Below are positions 49,486 to 56,976 of a stretch of DNA of 64,000 nucleotides, one piece after another. Position 1 is the stretch's first letter; each line of letters begins with the position of its first letter. Below the pieces are notes generated by a model. It made no database searches. It had not been told where the DNA came from and was given only the letters and a program-made list of their open reading frames with translations. The position numbers and the translations under genes were made by a program. The stretch is from a virus. The stretch covers positions 1 to 64,000 of IMG/VR virus record IMGVR_UViG_3300042691_053984; one strand, written 5' to 3'.

Positions 49486-50303
49486 TATTCACTCCCAATT
49501 ATGTCAAATTCTGTTCCTACTTTGATTTTTTTATAATGTTTTTTGATAGTTTGCATTGTTGTTGTCAACAATTTGGGACTCAAACCAGACAGTTCTCTCA
49601 TATACAGTAATATTGCTCGCTTATTTAAAAGATCAATATCGTCTATGTTTTCAAAGATGGTTATGATTGAATTAATACACGAAAGCTCGTTTTCAGTTTT
49701 GATTTTTGATCTTATGTCGTGCAAAGTGTTAAGTATGTCATTTGATGCGTATCTAGACTCAAACAAAGAATCAACACCTGGAATTATGGATTGTTCTTCA
49801 ATTGACTTTAGTTCCAACGATGTTAATGAGTCCGGATCATCCAACGAGATTGAGCGCTTCACCTTTTGAAGTTTTTGTTTCGTCTTAGAAATGAGCCAAT
49901 TTTTTGCAACAACGTTGAAATAAGAGAATGCGTTTGTCCCGCGAGATCCATCAAATTTGTGTATTGTCTCAAAAAGGAAGTTGACACAGTCGCTTTTGAG
50001 GTCATCATAAGAATCGTGCATGCTAGAGAACTTGTGTATGTTGATCAAATTTTCTGCGAGTTTTTCAAACGCAGGCATTATCTCTTCCATGTAAAGTTTG
50101 TTTCTTTCTTTCTTTTCGTTTGTGAGCTGGTATGCTGTTATTGCAGCTTGTGTATTTTGGTTGAAATACATTTTTGTTAATTTTGCTGCTTTTTTTGCCT
50201 CTTCACTCAGGCGTTTCATTTCCTCTTGATATGCGGGCCCTGCTTTTGACTGCGTTTCATCTGAAGATTGTCGCCTCTTTAATTTTTTCCGTAATCCCAT
50301 CAC
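49485..50303 (-). CDS. Late-transcription sigma factor, gp55-like
   Basis: 272 residues. The central region has the gp55/sigma region 2-like pattern: DDLKSDCVNFLFETIHKFDG, SRGTNAFSYFNVVAKNWLIS, KTKQKLQKVKRSISLDD. N-terminal to it is a long charged helical stretch; C-terminal to it are helices with LLTTTMQTIKKHYKKIKVGT. In T4, gp55 replaces sigma-70 and directs polymerase to TATAAATA late promoters. Several TATA-rich boxes without a -35 partner occur in this window. The gene lies inside the baseplate operon. The alternative is a regulator with only the region 2 fold. Confidence 0.8.
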   Translation of the reverse strand: MMGLRKKLKRRQSSDETQSKAGPAYQEEMKRLSEEAKKAAKLTKMYFNQNTQAAITAYQLTNEKKERNKLYMEEIMPAFEKLAENLINIHKFSSMHDSYDDLKSDCVNFLFETIHKFDGSRGTNAFSYFNVVAKNWLISKTKQKLQKVKRSISLDDPDSLTSLELKSIEEQSIIPGVDSLFESRYASNDILNTLHDIRSKIKTENELSCINSIITIFENIDDIDLLNKRAILLYMRELSGLSPKLLTTTMQTIKKHYKKIKVGTEFDIIGSE

Positions 50304-50602
50304 TTCATTTCCTTCCCTATTTCATCTTGAAGCGGTTCAACCAACAGATTTGCAACCAACAAAACTGCATCACGTGACAATTGAATGTCGTCTAAAAGTT
50401 CTCTCACCACAGGTTCATCGCTTAATACTTCCAGTTTTGCCCTAATTGATGCACGATTGTAACACGCGTCAAGAACGTCAAGAGATTCTTCGATTTTATC
50501 AACAACATTTTCAAATCTCTCAGAAAATTCGAGGTTCTTTCTCACGCTTAACACGAGGAGAAATAACAAAATCGCGCAAAAAATAGACAAAAATATGATC
50601 AA
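50300..50602 (-). CDS. Small membrane-anchored coiled-coil protein
   Basis: 100 residues; overlaps the late sigma gene and the upstream glycosyltransferase by 4 nt each. Residues 1-20 are a membrane helix (MIIFLSIFCAILLFLLVLSV), and the rest is helical and acidic (ENVVDKIEESLDVLDACYNR). Tight overlaps on both sides suggest regulated co-translation. Function unknown. Confidence 0.65.
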   Translation of the reverse strand: MIIFLSIFCAILLFLLVLSVRKNLEFSERFENVVDKIEESLDVLDACYNRASIRAKLEVLSDEPVVRELLDDIQLSRDAVLLVANLLVEPLQDEIGKEMK

Positions 50603-51765
50603 ATCACTTCTCCCAAAATGGCATCGTACATACTACAAATAGACCCAAAGTTGTGTGTTGTACTTAGTTTCTCAGACAGGCTCATTGCCCACTGCTTGGG
50701 AATTGTGGGTGATTGTCTGAATTTCAACACTTTTTTCTTGAAGTCATCTTCATTTGGGAACGCCCACTGCATTCCGGGCAAAAATATCTTGTTGTCTATT
50801 CTAGAAGAATGCACATTTTCCATTTTGTAGTCAACGGAAATAAAGCGTCCTTGGTTCAAGAAGTCAAGATGTCCTGACCAGTTGGTTGCAATGACCGGAA
50901 GACCAGCAACAGACGCTTCCAAAAGCGGTAGTCCGTATCCTTCTCCTCGAGTCGCTGACACAAGAGCGTGGATCTTTGGGTGTTTATATAACGAGATCAC
51001 TTCGTCATCATTCATGTCCCCGTGAACCAAATAAACCTTTGGATATGGACCCTTTCTGACCTCTGACAACATTGTGTTAAAAATACTTAACACAGATTGT
51101 CTGTCAATCTTTGTATTCCGACTCGTGTTTGTCTTTACAAAGATTCCTACGTCTTTATCGTCCTTAAACGTTTCACATAGCCACTTGATTGAAAAAAACG
51201 TGTTCTTTCTATCGTTGTAAGGATTGTTTCCGGTCAATTGTCCAAAGACTAAAAAATTAAAGCCTGTTGGTACATCAAACAAATTATTGTCAACGTTCTC
51301 GTGATGATCCAGCCTTTCAAGATATGACTCTGGAACGACATGTATCTGCTTATTTGTTTTGCCCGTGGACTCAAAACATTTCTTTACATGTGTCGACGGT
51401 ACAATGACAGTATCCATCTTGTTTATGTCGTTCAGCCATGCCGGATTGCACCTATCTGTCTCTACGCCTGCAGTGAGACCTACGTTATGTCGGGCGATTT
51501 GAGTGTCCCATTCGTTTGGAAGTTGCAGCTGAACAGAAACATCGGCTGTACCCCTTAGATCGGTGGTCCTTTCCATCACCTTTCCAATAAATCCATTGTC
51601 ATGGTCAGGATTTATAAACCACGGAGTATCACCCCACGGCAATAACTGAAATTTCACGTCAATGTTGGGTTTTGATAAAAGCCACTTTGCCAACTGACGA
51701 CAGTGAACACCATAACCAGACTGCGTCAACACGGGGCCACGTAAGATCACACTTTTCTTCATCAT
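50599..51765 (-). CDS. GT4-type glycosyltransferase
   Basis: 388 residues from ATG 51765, overlapping the upstream glycosyltransferase (ATGATGA). GT-B fold features: KSVILRGPVLTQSGYGVHCR (glycine-rich N-terminus, acceptor side), LVFGQLTGNNPYNDRKNTFF, and TRGEGYGLPLLEASVAGLPV, the E-x7-E donor motif with GEG-GLP-LEA. Family GT4 enzymes transfer activated sugars to glycans or proteins. Paired with the gene at 51762 it may glycosylate virion proteins or host surface glycans, which the sequence cannot decide. Confidence 0.85.
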   Translation of the reverse strand: MMKKSVILRGPVLTQSGYGVHCRQLAKWLLSKPNIDVKFQLLPWGDTPWFINPDHDNGFIGKVMERTTDLRGTADVSVQLQLPNEWDTQIARHNVGLTAGVETDRCNPAWLNDINKMDTVIVPSTHVKKCFESTGKTNKQIHVVPESYLERLDHHENVDNNLFDVPTGFNFLVFGQLTGNNPYNDRKNTFFSIKWLCETFKDDKDVGIFVKTNTSRNTKIDRQSVLSIFNTMLSEVRKGPYPKVYLVHGDMNDDEVISLYKHPKIHALVSATRGEGYGLPLLEASVAGLPVIATNWSGHLDFLNQGRFISVDYKMENVHSSRIDNKIFLPGMQWAFPNEDDFKKKVLKFRQSPTIPKQWAMSLSEKLSTTHNFGSICSMYDAILGEVI

Positions 51766-53009
51766 ATCTCGGTTATCTCCCAACGCTTGTATGTCTGCTT
51801 CCACGTATCGATGCAGTTGGTCAAGGTTTCATCCCACCTTTTGATCATGTCGTTCATACCGTAATTTTTACGTGCGTGCTCCATTGCCTTCAGCCCGAGT
51901 TGCTCTCTATCTTCAGGACCTAATTCGTACATCTTCATGAAAGCATTTGCGACTGATTTGTGAGACACAAAGTCTTCATAAATGTATGGAACACTTTGGC
52001 TACCGGCTAAAGACCTCACTTCCGGCTCAAGGGCTACTCCGTATTCAAATCCGGTTTCGTGATCTTCCACCTGTCGCGTCAAACCACCTGTTTTAATTGC
52101 AATCACGGGAGTTCCACACATCTTTGCCTCAAGAACCCCAAGTCCAAATCCTTCGTTGCACGACCTATTGACAAGCACGTCAGATATGTTGTAAAGAGAT
52201 GACATTTCCTCAAACTCTATCCTTTCTTTCGAGAAGAGGACGTGTTTCTGTAGACCAAACAAGTTGACAACCTCGTGAAGATTTGGACCTTCATTATCAA
52301 AAGGTTCTGTATGCATGATCATGGTGGCATTCCTATGCCCATGTTTTGCCTCAAGTTCATCTAGGAAAATCTTCCACGAATTTATAATGTCACTCGCAAG
52401 TTTTCTTCTTGCATTTCTGCTCACGTACAGGCCGATGAAGTGATCCTTCTTTTCCTTCCCGAGGAGTTTGATTTTGAATTTTTCTTTTTCATCCCTGGGA
52501 AGAGGCTTGAATATCCATTCAGGAACTGAATGAGGTATGTAGTTGGTCTTGTCTGGAAATCTTTTGTGAACCATTTCATACGTCGGCCAGTTGATACAAT
52601 TGATCAGATCTGTACTTTCGTATAATACCCTGTTGAACTCCGGCCACGGAGGATTGTCCCAGAGGTGATTGTAAGTTATCGGGCAGATTTGGTGGATCTC
52701 ATCTTCCATCTGCCACACCCAAATAAAGAAACGTGGATCGGTGAACAATAACATTGCATCAGGTTTGATCTGTGCAAGCGCTTGCCTCAGCAGATTTCTG
52801 TCTCCGAAAGCATTTGTGGGCTTAATGATAAAATCGGGATTTACAACTTGTTCATCGTAGTTTGAATGCTTTATTGCACCACCAAAAACATAGAACTTGT
52901 ACTTGCCCGTAGAAATCAATCCGTTGATCAGCCATCTAGCCTGAGTTCCCACACCGCTAGCCGCCAAAGGATGATCACAAAGCATTAAAATTGTTTTCTT
53001 TTTTTCCAT
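51762..53009 (-). CDS. GT4-type glycosyltransferase
   Basis: 415 residues. N-terminus KTILMLCDHPLAASGVGTQA is the acceptor-side Rossmann half; the donor side has LYVSRNARRKLASDIINSWK, MIMHTEPFDNEGP, SSLYNISDVLVNRSCNEGFG, LGVLEAKMCGTPVIA. The E-x7-E motif (EGFGLGVLE) is complete. It is co-transcribed and overlapping with the second GT4 enzyme and lies on the minus-strand structural transcript, before the nuclease gene. The substrate cannot be told from sequence. Confidence 0.88.
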   Translation of the reverse strand: MEKKKTILMLCDHPLAASGVGTQARWLINGLISTGKYKFYVFGGAIKHSNYDEQVVNPDFIIKPTNAFGDRNLLRQALAQIKPDAMLLFTDPRFFIWVWQMEDEIHQICPITYNHLWDNPPWPEFNRVLYESTDLINCINWPTYEMVHKRFPDKTNYIPHSVPEWIFKPLPRDEKEKFKIKLLGKEKKDHFIGLYVSRNARRKLASDIINSWKIFLDELEAKHGHRNATMIMHTEPFDNEGPNLHEVVNLFGLQKHVLFSKERIEFEEMSSLYNISDVLVNRSCNEGFGLGVLEAKMCGTPVIAIKTGGLTRQVEDHETGFEYGVALEPEVRSLAGSQSVPYIYEDFVSHKSVANAFMKMYELGPEDREQLGLKAMEHARKNYGMNDMIKRWDETLTNCIDTWKQTYKRWEITEI

Positions 53010-53028
53010 AAAAACCTATTTAGCAAAA

Positions 53029-53835
53029 TTATACGCAATGCTGTGTATTTTTATACTGACAATATGTGCAAGAGTCCCTGTTTTTTAGGGCAATTCCCTT
53101 TCTAACGGAAGAGATCATGCTATTAAGGGCCTTTAATGCACGTCCAGACGTTACGTCTCCAACGGAGACTTTGACCAATTCACAATGCGAGCCTCTCTTT
53201 GCGGATCTTTTAAGCAAGACAAATCCACACCTTACGTGTCGTGGGTCTATGTTTGTCTTGCCTGACCAAAAGTTTTTATAGAATATGAGTTGTTGCTGGA
53301 TTTTATGATCAGACTTTTTATCAGCCGTCCAACCCCACGCTGTGGTCTTCCAGTCTAATAACCAATATTGGTCTTCCCCTCTTTTCCCCTTTGTCTTGAT
53401 GATTCCATCAATAAATCCCTTGAATGCGTGATTCGGATGTTTTTCAATCGCCTCGTACAGGGCATGCTCTGCATCTACTGTTTCCCACGAAGGAAAATTA
53501 TCTTCAAGAAATTGTGGAATGTCAGCCAAAATGTCAATTGCCTCTCGCTTAAAAGAGTCAAGTAATTCAGTCTTGTATTCTGCAATTTCTTTGTTTTTTT
53601 CAAAAGACTCGATCAACAAATTGACCGCAACATCTGTGTTCATCACACGTGTTTTTAAAAAATCTTCGCATGAAGCGTGTACCGCGGTGCCAAAGTCCAA
53701 GATAGGTGAAGGAACAAAAAGGTCAATCTTATCGATGTGCCTCAGTTTGTGACGATAGGAACAGTCTTGCCACTCCTTCAATTCACTGAAACTTACGTGA
53801 GGTTTTCCTGTGGGAAGATTTTCAAAAGCGCTCAT
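53029..53835 (-). CDS. RecB/Cas4-family PD-(D/E)XK nuclease with possible Fe-S cluster
   Basis: 268 residues from ATG 53835, without a clear ribosome binding site. Motifs in order: SFSELKEWQDCSYRHKLRHI (first Cys), ILDFGTAVHASCEDFL (F-G-x-x-x-H), AFKGFIDGIIK (catalytic Asp), LLDWKTTAWGW (D-x-K), KIQQQLIFYKNFW (Q-x-x-x-Y), and a C-terminal SCTYCQYKNTQHC. Four Cys (one early, three late) match the 4Fe-4S binding arrangement of Cas4 and AddB nucleases. It would process DNA ends. Isolated from other replication genes here and not next to a CRISPR array. Confidence 0.85.
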   Translation of the reverse strand: MSAFENLPTGKPHVSFSELKEWQDCSYRHKLRHIDKIDLFVPSPILDFGTAVHASCEDFLKTRVMNTDVAVNLLIESFEKNKEIAEYKTELLDSFKREAIDILADIPQFLEDNFPSWETVDAEHALYEAIEKHPNHAFKGFIDGIIKTKGKRGEDQYWLLDWKTTAWGWTADKKSDHKIQQQLIFYKNFWSGKTNIDPRHVRCGFVLLKRSAKRGSHCELVKVSVGDVTSGRALKALNSMISSVRKGIALKNRDSCTYCQYKNTQHCV

Positions 53836-53854
53836 TGTCAAAATTTAAACAAAA

Positions 53855-53886
53855 ATAAAAAAAAGTTCAATCTAGTTAGATTGAAC
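53855..53886 (-). terminator. Terminator after the split-intein locus
   Basis: On the minus strand: GTTCAATCT, loop AACT, AGATTGAAC, then TTTTTTTTATTTTT. It ends the glycan operon 22 nt after the intein C-half gene. Confidence 0.85.
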
Positions 53887-53908
53887 CTTTAAGTTTAGTT
53901 GAAGTTAT

Positions 53909-54196
53909 TCAGCTTCTTTTTGAGACAGCACGCCCTAATTGTCTCTCCCAATCTTTGTCTTTTCTGACCTCCTTGTTCTTTTCCCAAGCGGCCTGCAGAA
54001 CGACTGGATTTACGTCTAAATTCTTAGAAAGCTTAATTAAAGCGTTGATATCTTTTGGAAAACAATTGTGGACAACAATGTTATTGCACACCCAAAACAA
54101 ATCATCATTTTTCTCATCAAGGGATGAAAGTTCTAAATTGTGAACTGTTCCGGTGTACGACAATCTTTCAATTTTTTCGATTTTTGCAGTTTTCAT
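53909..54196 (-). CDS. Split-intein C-half fused to the C-terminal part of UDP-glucose dehydrogenase
   Basis: 95 residues. Residues 1-44 are a C-terminal intein fragment: YTGTVHNLELSS (block F with His), then NDDLFWVCNNIVVHN ending in the essential His-Asn (block G). The next residue is the +1 Cys of the C-extein, CFPKDINALIKLSKN, which is the UDP-glucose dehydrogenase motif around its catalytic Cys. Only 51 extein residues follow, so the usual C-terminal UDP-binding domain is missing. Its start overlaps the endonuclease stop by 4 nt (ATGA). Trans-splicing with the product of 54923 would restore a 301-residue enzyme. Confidence 0.9.
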   Translation of the reverse strand: MKTAKIEKIERLSYTGTVHNLELSSLDEKNDDLFWVCNNIVVHNCFPKDINALIKLSKNLDVNPVVLQAAWEKNKEVRKDKDWERQLGRAVSKRS

Positions 54197-54900
54197 AAAA
54201 TGTTTTTTTCCTTGAGTTCATCATCAAAAACAAGTCTTATCTTCAACTCAGGATTAGACTTTTTTATATTTTCCCATTTTTTTTCATTTAAACTAAAGTG
54301 ATATTTATTTTTGATATCAATATATTCATCGGAATCAGGAAGGTAAAAATCTGGATAGTATGATTTCTCTGAACCGTTTTCATCCTTATACTTGATTCTT
54401 CCTTTGTGGGCTACAAAATTTACTCCTTCATTTTGTAGCCATCTTGCGTATGCAAGTTCCCATGTTCCCTGTAGCTTACAAATGGAGCCGTCAGATTTTT
54501 CAAAGTCAAACCATTTACACTTTCCTACTTTGACGCCATCAAACTTTCCTTCAGCCCAAGCCTTTTTTACAAGTTCACGTGTCATGTTTTTAAAATTTTC
54601 ATCTGACTTGAACCTTTCAGATCTTTTCTTCCCTGCTTTGACTGCAATCTCGGGATTTTTCATCGGATTTTTTTCACCTGAAATATATCCTTTTTCAAGG
54701 TGAGTCTTTGAAACCTTTTTTGCCCACTCAGGATGAGTTTCTTTTGTTCGATAAGTTTTTCCAAACGATGGATTTTTTTCTCCGGTTTGGAATAGGCTCA
54801 CACATTTTGTAGAACAAAATTTTCTTTTTCTTTCTTTGTAAGAAACTGTGAACAAAACTTGGCAGTTTTTACAACTTATGTCAATTTTTTTCATACCCAT
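54193..54900 (-). CDS. PD-(D/E)XK homing endonuclease inside the fractured dehydrogenase gene
   Basis: 235 residues. The N-terminal 45 residues have two Cys pairs (SCKNCQVLF, KFCSTKC), a zinc finger, then Gly/Lys-rich linkers with repeats of KNP-x-x like those in NUMOD-type DNA-binding motifs (GEKNPSFGKTY, GEKNPMKNPEIAVKAGKK). The nuclease core is GTWELAYARWLQNEGVNF, YYPDFYLPDSDEYIDIKNK (Glu, PD, D-x-K), shared with the gene at 27828. It is encoded between two halves of a split intein, on the same strand, overlapping the C-half gene by 4 nt. The likely role is mobilising the locus. Confidence 0.85.
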   Translation of the reverse strand: MGMKKIDISCKNCQVLFTVSYKERKRKFCSTKCVSLFQTGEKNPSFGKTYRTKETHPEWAKKVSKTHLEKGYISGEKNPMKNPEIAVKAGKKRSERFKSDENFKNMTRELVKKAWAEGKFDGVKVGKCKWFDFEKSDGSICKLQGTWELAYARWLQNEGVNFVAHKGRIKYKDENGSEKSYYPDFYLPDSDEYIDIKNKYHFSLNEKKWENIKKSNPELKIRLVFDDELKEKNIL

Positions 54901-54949
54901 AGGTATTGGCGGTCATTGCTTTTCATATGGTAAAAAGTTCATCTGTTTC
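54893..54949 (+). pseudogene. Antisense relic of a nucleotide-sugar dehydrogenase active site
   Basis: On the plus strand, opposite the boundary between the intein N-half and the endonuclease gene, one frame reads IPIGIGGHCFSYGKKFICF and then stops. GIGGHC is the catalytic Cys motif of UDP-sugar dehydrogenases. Bases 54902-54919 match the corresponding DNA of the paralogue at 61208-61226 at 16 of 18 positions. It is too short to be a gene and must be a leftover of recombination. Confidence 0.6.
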
Positions 54950-55975
54950 TAAAATTTCAGATGCTTGAATGAGCAAAATTTGATTGTTTCTCTTGATTGG
55001 TAGGATATGACACGGTGTACAGGTTACTGACGTTTCAGTACCGTTGACAATGACTGTGAATTTGATCACTTCACCATGATAAGCACGAGCATGAATTTCT
55101 TCAACTCGCTTAGTGTTCGTTTCATTTAAAGTGTGATTTGAACTAATGACTGAATCATATGGTTTGATATCTTGAACTAAGACGCTGCCTTTTTCGGTTA
55201 GCACGGCGGTGTCACCGACAATACAATGCCCGCCGTACCCACGATCCCCATCGGGACCGGGAACTGACCAATGAGAATTTCCCAATCTTACATCATACTT
55301 TGCGTATTCAACGACTTTATCGTAGTCAATGTTTAGACCGTCCTTATCCAAAGCCTCACAAATTTGCGACATCTCGTTCGCAAATGAGACCTTTGTGGCT
55401 AAGAAACAATTAGTCACGTACTTCACCATTTCCGCAGTAGTTGAAGACGTTTTGATGAGCGGAACCTTGGGAAATGCTGTTTGAAACACTTGCTTTACCC
55501 TGTTGATCCAGGGCCGAGGTCCACCGAGGATTATTCGATTCTGGTTTCTCATGTCATCGAGGGCGTTTGCCTCTGTGAGGAACTCAGGATTGAAGACAAC
55601 CTTGAGACCGGTTCCTTCAAACTTTTTGTTCCAACTCTCTGTGGAACCGGGTGGTACTGTTGACTTTACTACCGCGATTCGTTCTCCGGGGATATCTGCC
55701 AGCTCCTGAAGCACACCACCCACGATGGACAGGTCGGCCTCTCCGTCCTCATACATGGGAGTGGGTAAACACACAAAGTAAACCCCTGAGAAATTATCTT
55801 GTGCCTCACAAGAGGCCACAAGATCACCCGTAGATGCTGCATTTCCAAGGCTGCCTTCGGCACACTTTCCCGCCTTGTCATATGTGTGAACCTTGAAACC
55901 TCTTTCCGAGAAAACAGTGGTGATTGAACCACCTACGAAACCTTGACCGATCACAGCGATAGAATTTTGAGACAT
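54923..55975 (-). CDS. UDP-glucose 6-dehydrogenase N-terminal part fused to split-intein N-half
   Basis: 350 residues; AGGAG is 8 nt before ATG 55975. Residues 1-250 are the UDP-glucose/GDP-mannose dehydrogenase N-terminal and central domains: IAVIGQGFVGGSITTVF (NAD site), VYFVCLPTPM, VVKSTVPPGST, NPEFLTEANALDDM, TTAEMVKYVTNCFLATKVSF, and PGPDGDRGYGGH. The next residue, the catalytic Cys, is also Cys 1 of a 100-residue intein N-half (CIVGDTAVLTEKGS, block A; VTCTPCHILP, block B with T-x-x-H). The rest of the enzyme is encoded at 53909. It would convert UDP-glucose (or a related sugar) to the uronic acid only after trans-splicing. Confidence 0.9.
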   Translation of the reverse strand: MSQNSIAVIGQGFVGGSITTVFSERGFKVHTYDKAGKCAEGSLGNAASTGDLVASCEAQDNFSGVYFVCLPTPMYEDGEADLSIVGGVLQELADIPGERIAVVKSTVPPGSTESWNKKFEGTGLKVVFNPEFLTEANALDDMRNQNRIILGGPRPWINRVKQVFQTAFPKVPLIKTSSTTAEMVKYVTNCFLATKVSFANEMSQICEALDKDGLNIDYDKVVEYAKYDVRLGNSHWSVPGPDGDRGYGGHCIVGDTAVLTEKGSVLVQDIKPYDSVISSNHTLNETNTKRVEEIHARAYHGEVIKFTVIVNGTETSVTCTPCHILPIKRNNQILLIQASEILETDELFTI

Positions 55976-56034
55976 CACGACCACTCCTGATTTGTTAATC
56001 AACGTAATTTAAGACATTTAAATGTTCATGTGAA

Positions 56035-56976
56035 TCACGTTAATTCTACCCAGTCCAAAACCGTCGCCGTCTCCGGTCTGATTGGGTTCTTTAGCCAATT
56101 GCCGTTCTGATCGATTGGATTGTTGAAACCGATTGGTCTTGCGACTGCCTCAATTGAATTCGGGTAATTCAAATCATGGTCGCCTTCATTTATGTATTCG
56201 TAGTACTTCCACCCGGTTTCATCCTTTGCGGGCCAATATGCACCATAACGCTTGTTTCCTCTCACTCTGCCTTGCGTGCCTCTTATATCGGTGTATATTG
56301 CAACGGCCTGAGGAACGGCTGAAAGAGTGGCAACGTAATCTTTCATCTTACCCTCTGACATCAACTTCTTGACCTTGAATCGCATTTCATTCTCGGAATC
56401 CATTCCGCCTTCGTGATTTACGTTCTTTTCATGCCACGGTGCTATCTGTTCAATGACAGCTCTGCTGTAGATTGCATCTGCTGACGGACAGATCTTGTCG
56501 CGTGTCAGGTCGGCAAAAAACCTGTTCTTACCTGAGGCAGGTTGTCTTTCAGGTGAAAATTGCCTGATGTCATGGGATCTATGAGTGACCTGTCGTTGTG
56601 CGTCTAACGTGTAAGATCCCACGATGTCAACGTTCATTTCCAAAAATGACATCACGTCTTGCAACCAACCGTTCAAGACAAATTGCATGTCCCCCTGCAA
56701 CATGCAAATATAGTCCCCAGATGCCATCGAGACTATCTTATTTAATCCGATTGCAAACTCATTGGCGTAATTTCTCGTGCCTTGTCTGATCACCTTTACA
56801 CCTCTCTCTTCGAGGCTCAGAAGGTAATCTGACGTTCCATGCTCGATAGATGCATTATCGATGACGATCAATTCCTTGTTTTCGTAATCTTTGGTGGTGT
56901 CTATCAGCGACTCAAGGCAACTTTTAAGATAATAAAGCCTGTTGCAATTGACGATTCCAAAGGTGATCTTTTTCAA
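56035..56976 (-). CDS. GT2-type glycosyltransferase
   Basis: 313 residues from TTG 56976, which overlaps the epimerase stop (TTGA) and has GAGG 5 nt upstream; an ATG at 57039 would overlap the epimerase by 67 nt and is rejected. GT-A features: KITFGIVNCNRLYYLKSCLE, ELIVIDNASIEHG (D-N-A), ASGDYICMLQGDMQF (the D-x-D-like metal site is reduced to G-D-M). The C-terminal 150 residues contain WHEKNVNHEGGMDSENEMRF, close to the usual E-D acceptor-site motif, and Trp/Tyr-rich segments. Substrate unknown. Confidence 0.8.
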   Translation of the reverse strand: MKKITFGIVNCNRLYYLKSCLESLIDTTKDYENKELIVIDNASIEHGTSDYLLSLEERGVKVIRQGTRNYANEFAIGLNKIVSMASGDYICMLQGDMQFVLNGWLQDVMSFLEMNVDIVGSYTLDAQRQVTHRSHDIRQFSPERQPASGKNRFFADLTRDKICPSADAIYSRAVIEQIAPWHEKNVNHEGGMDSENEMRFKVKKLMSEGKMKDYVATLSAVPQAVAIYTDIRGTQGRVRGNKRYGAYWPAKDETGWKYYEYINEGDHDLNYPNSIEAVARPIGFNNPIDQNGNWLKNPIRPETATVLDWVELT

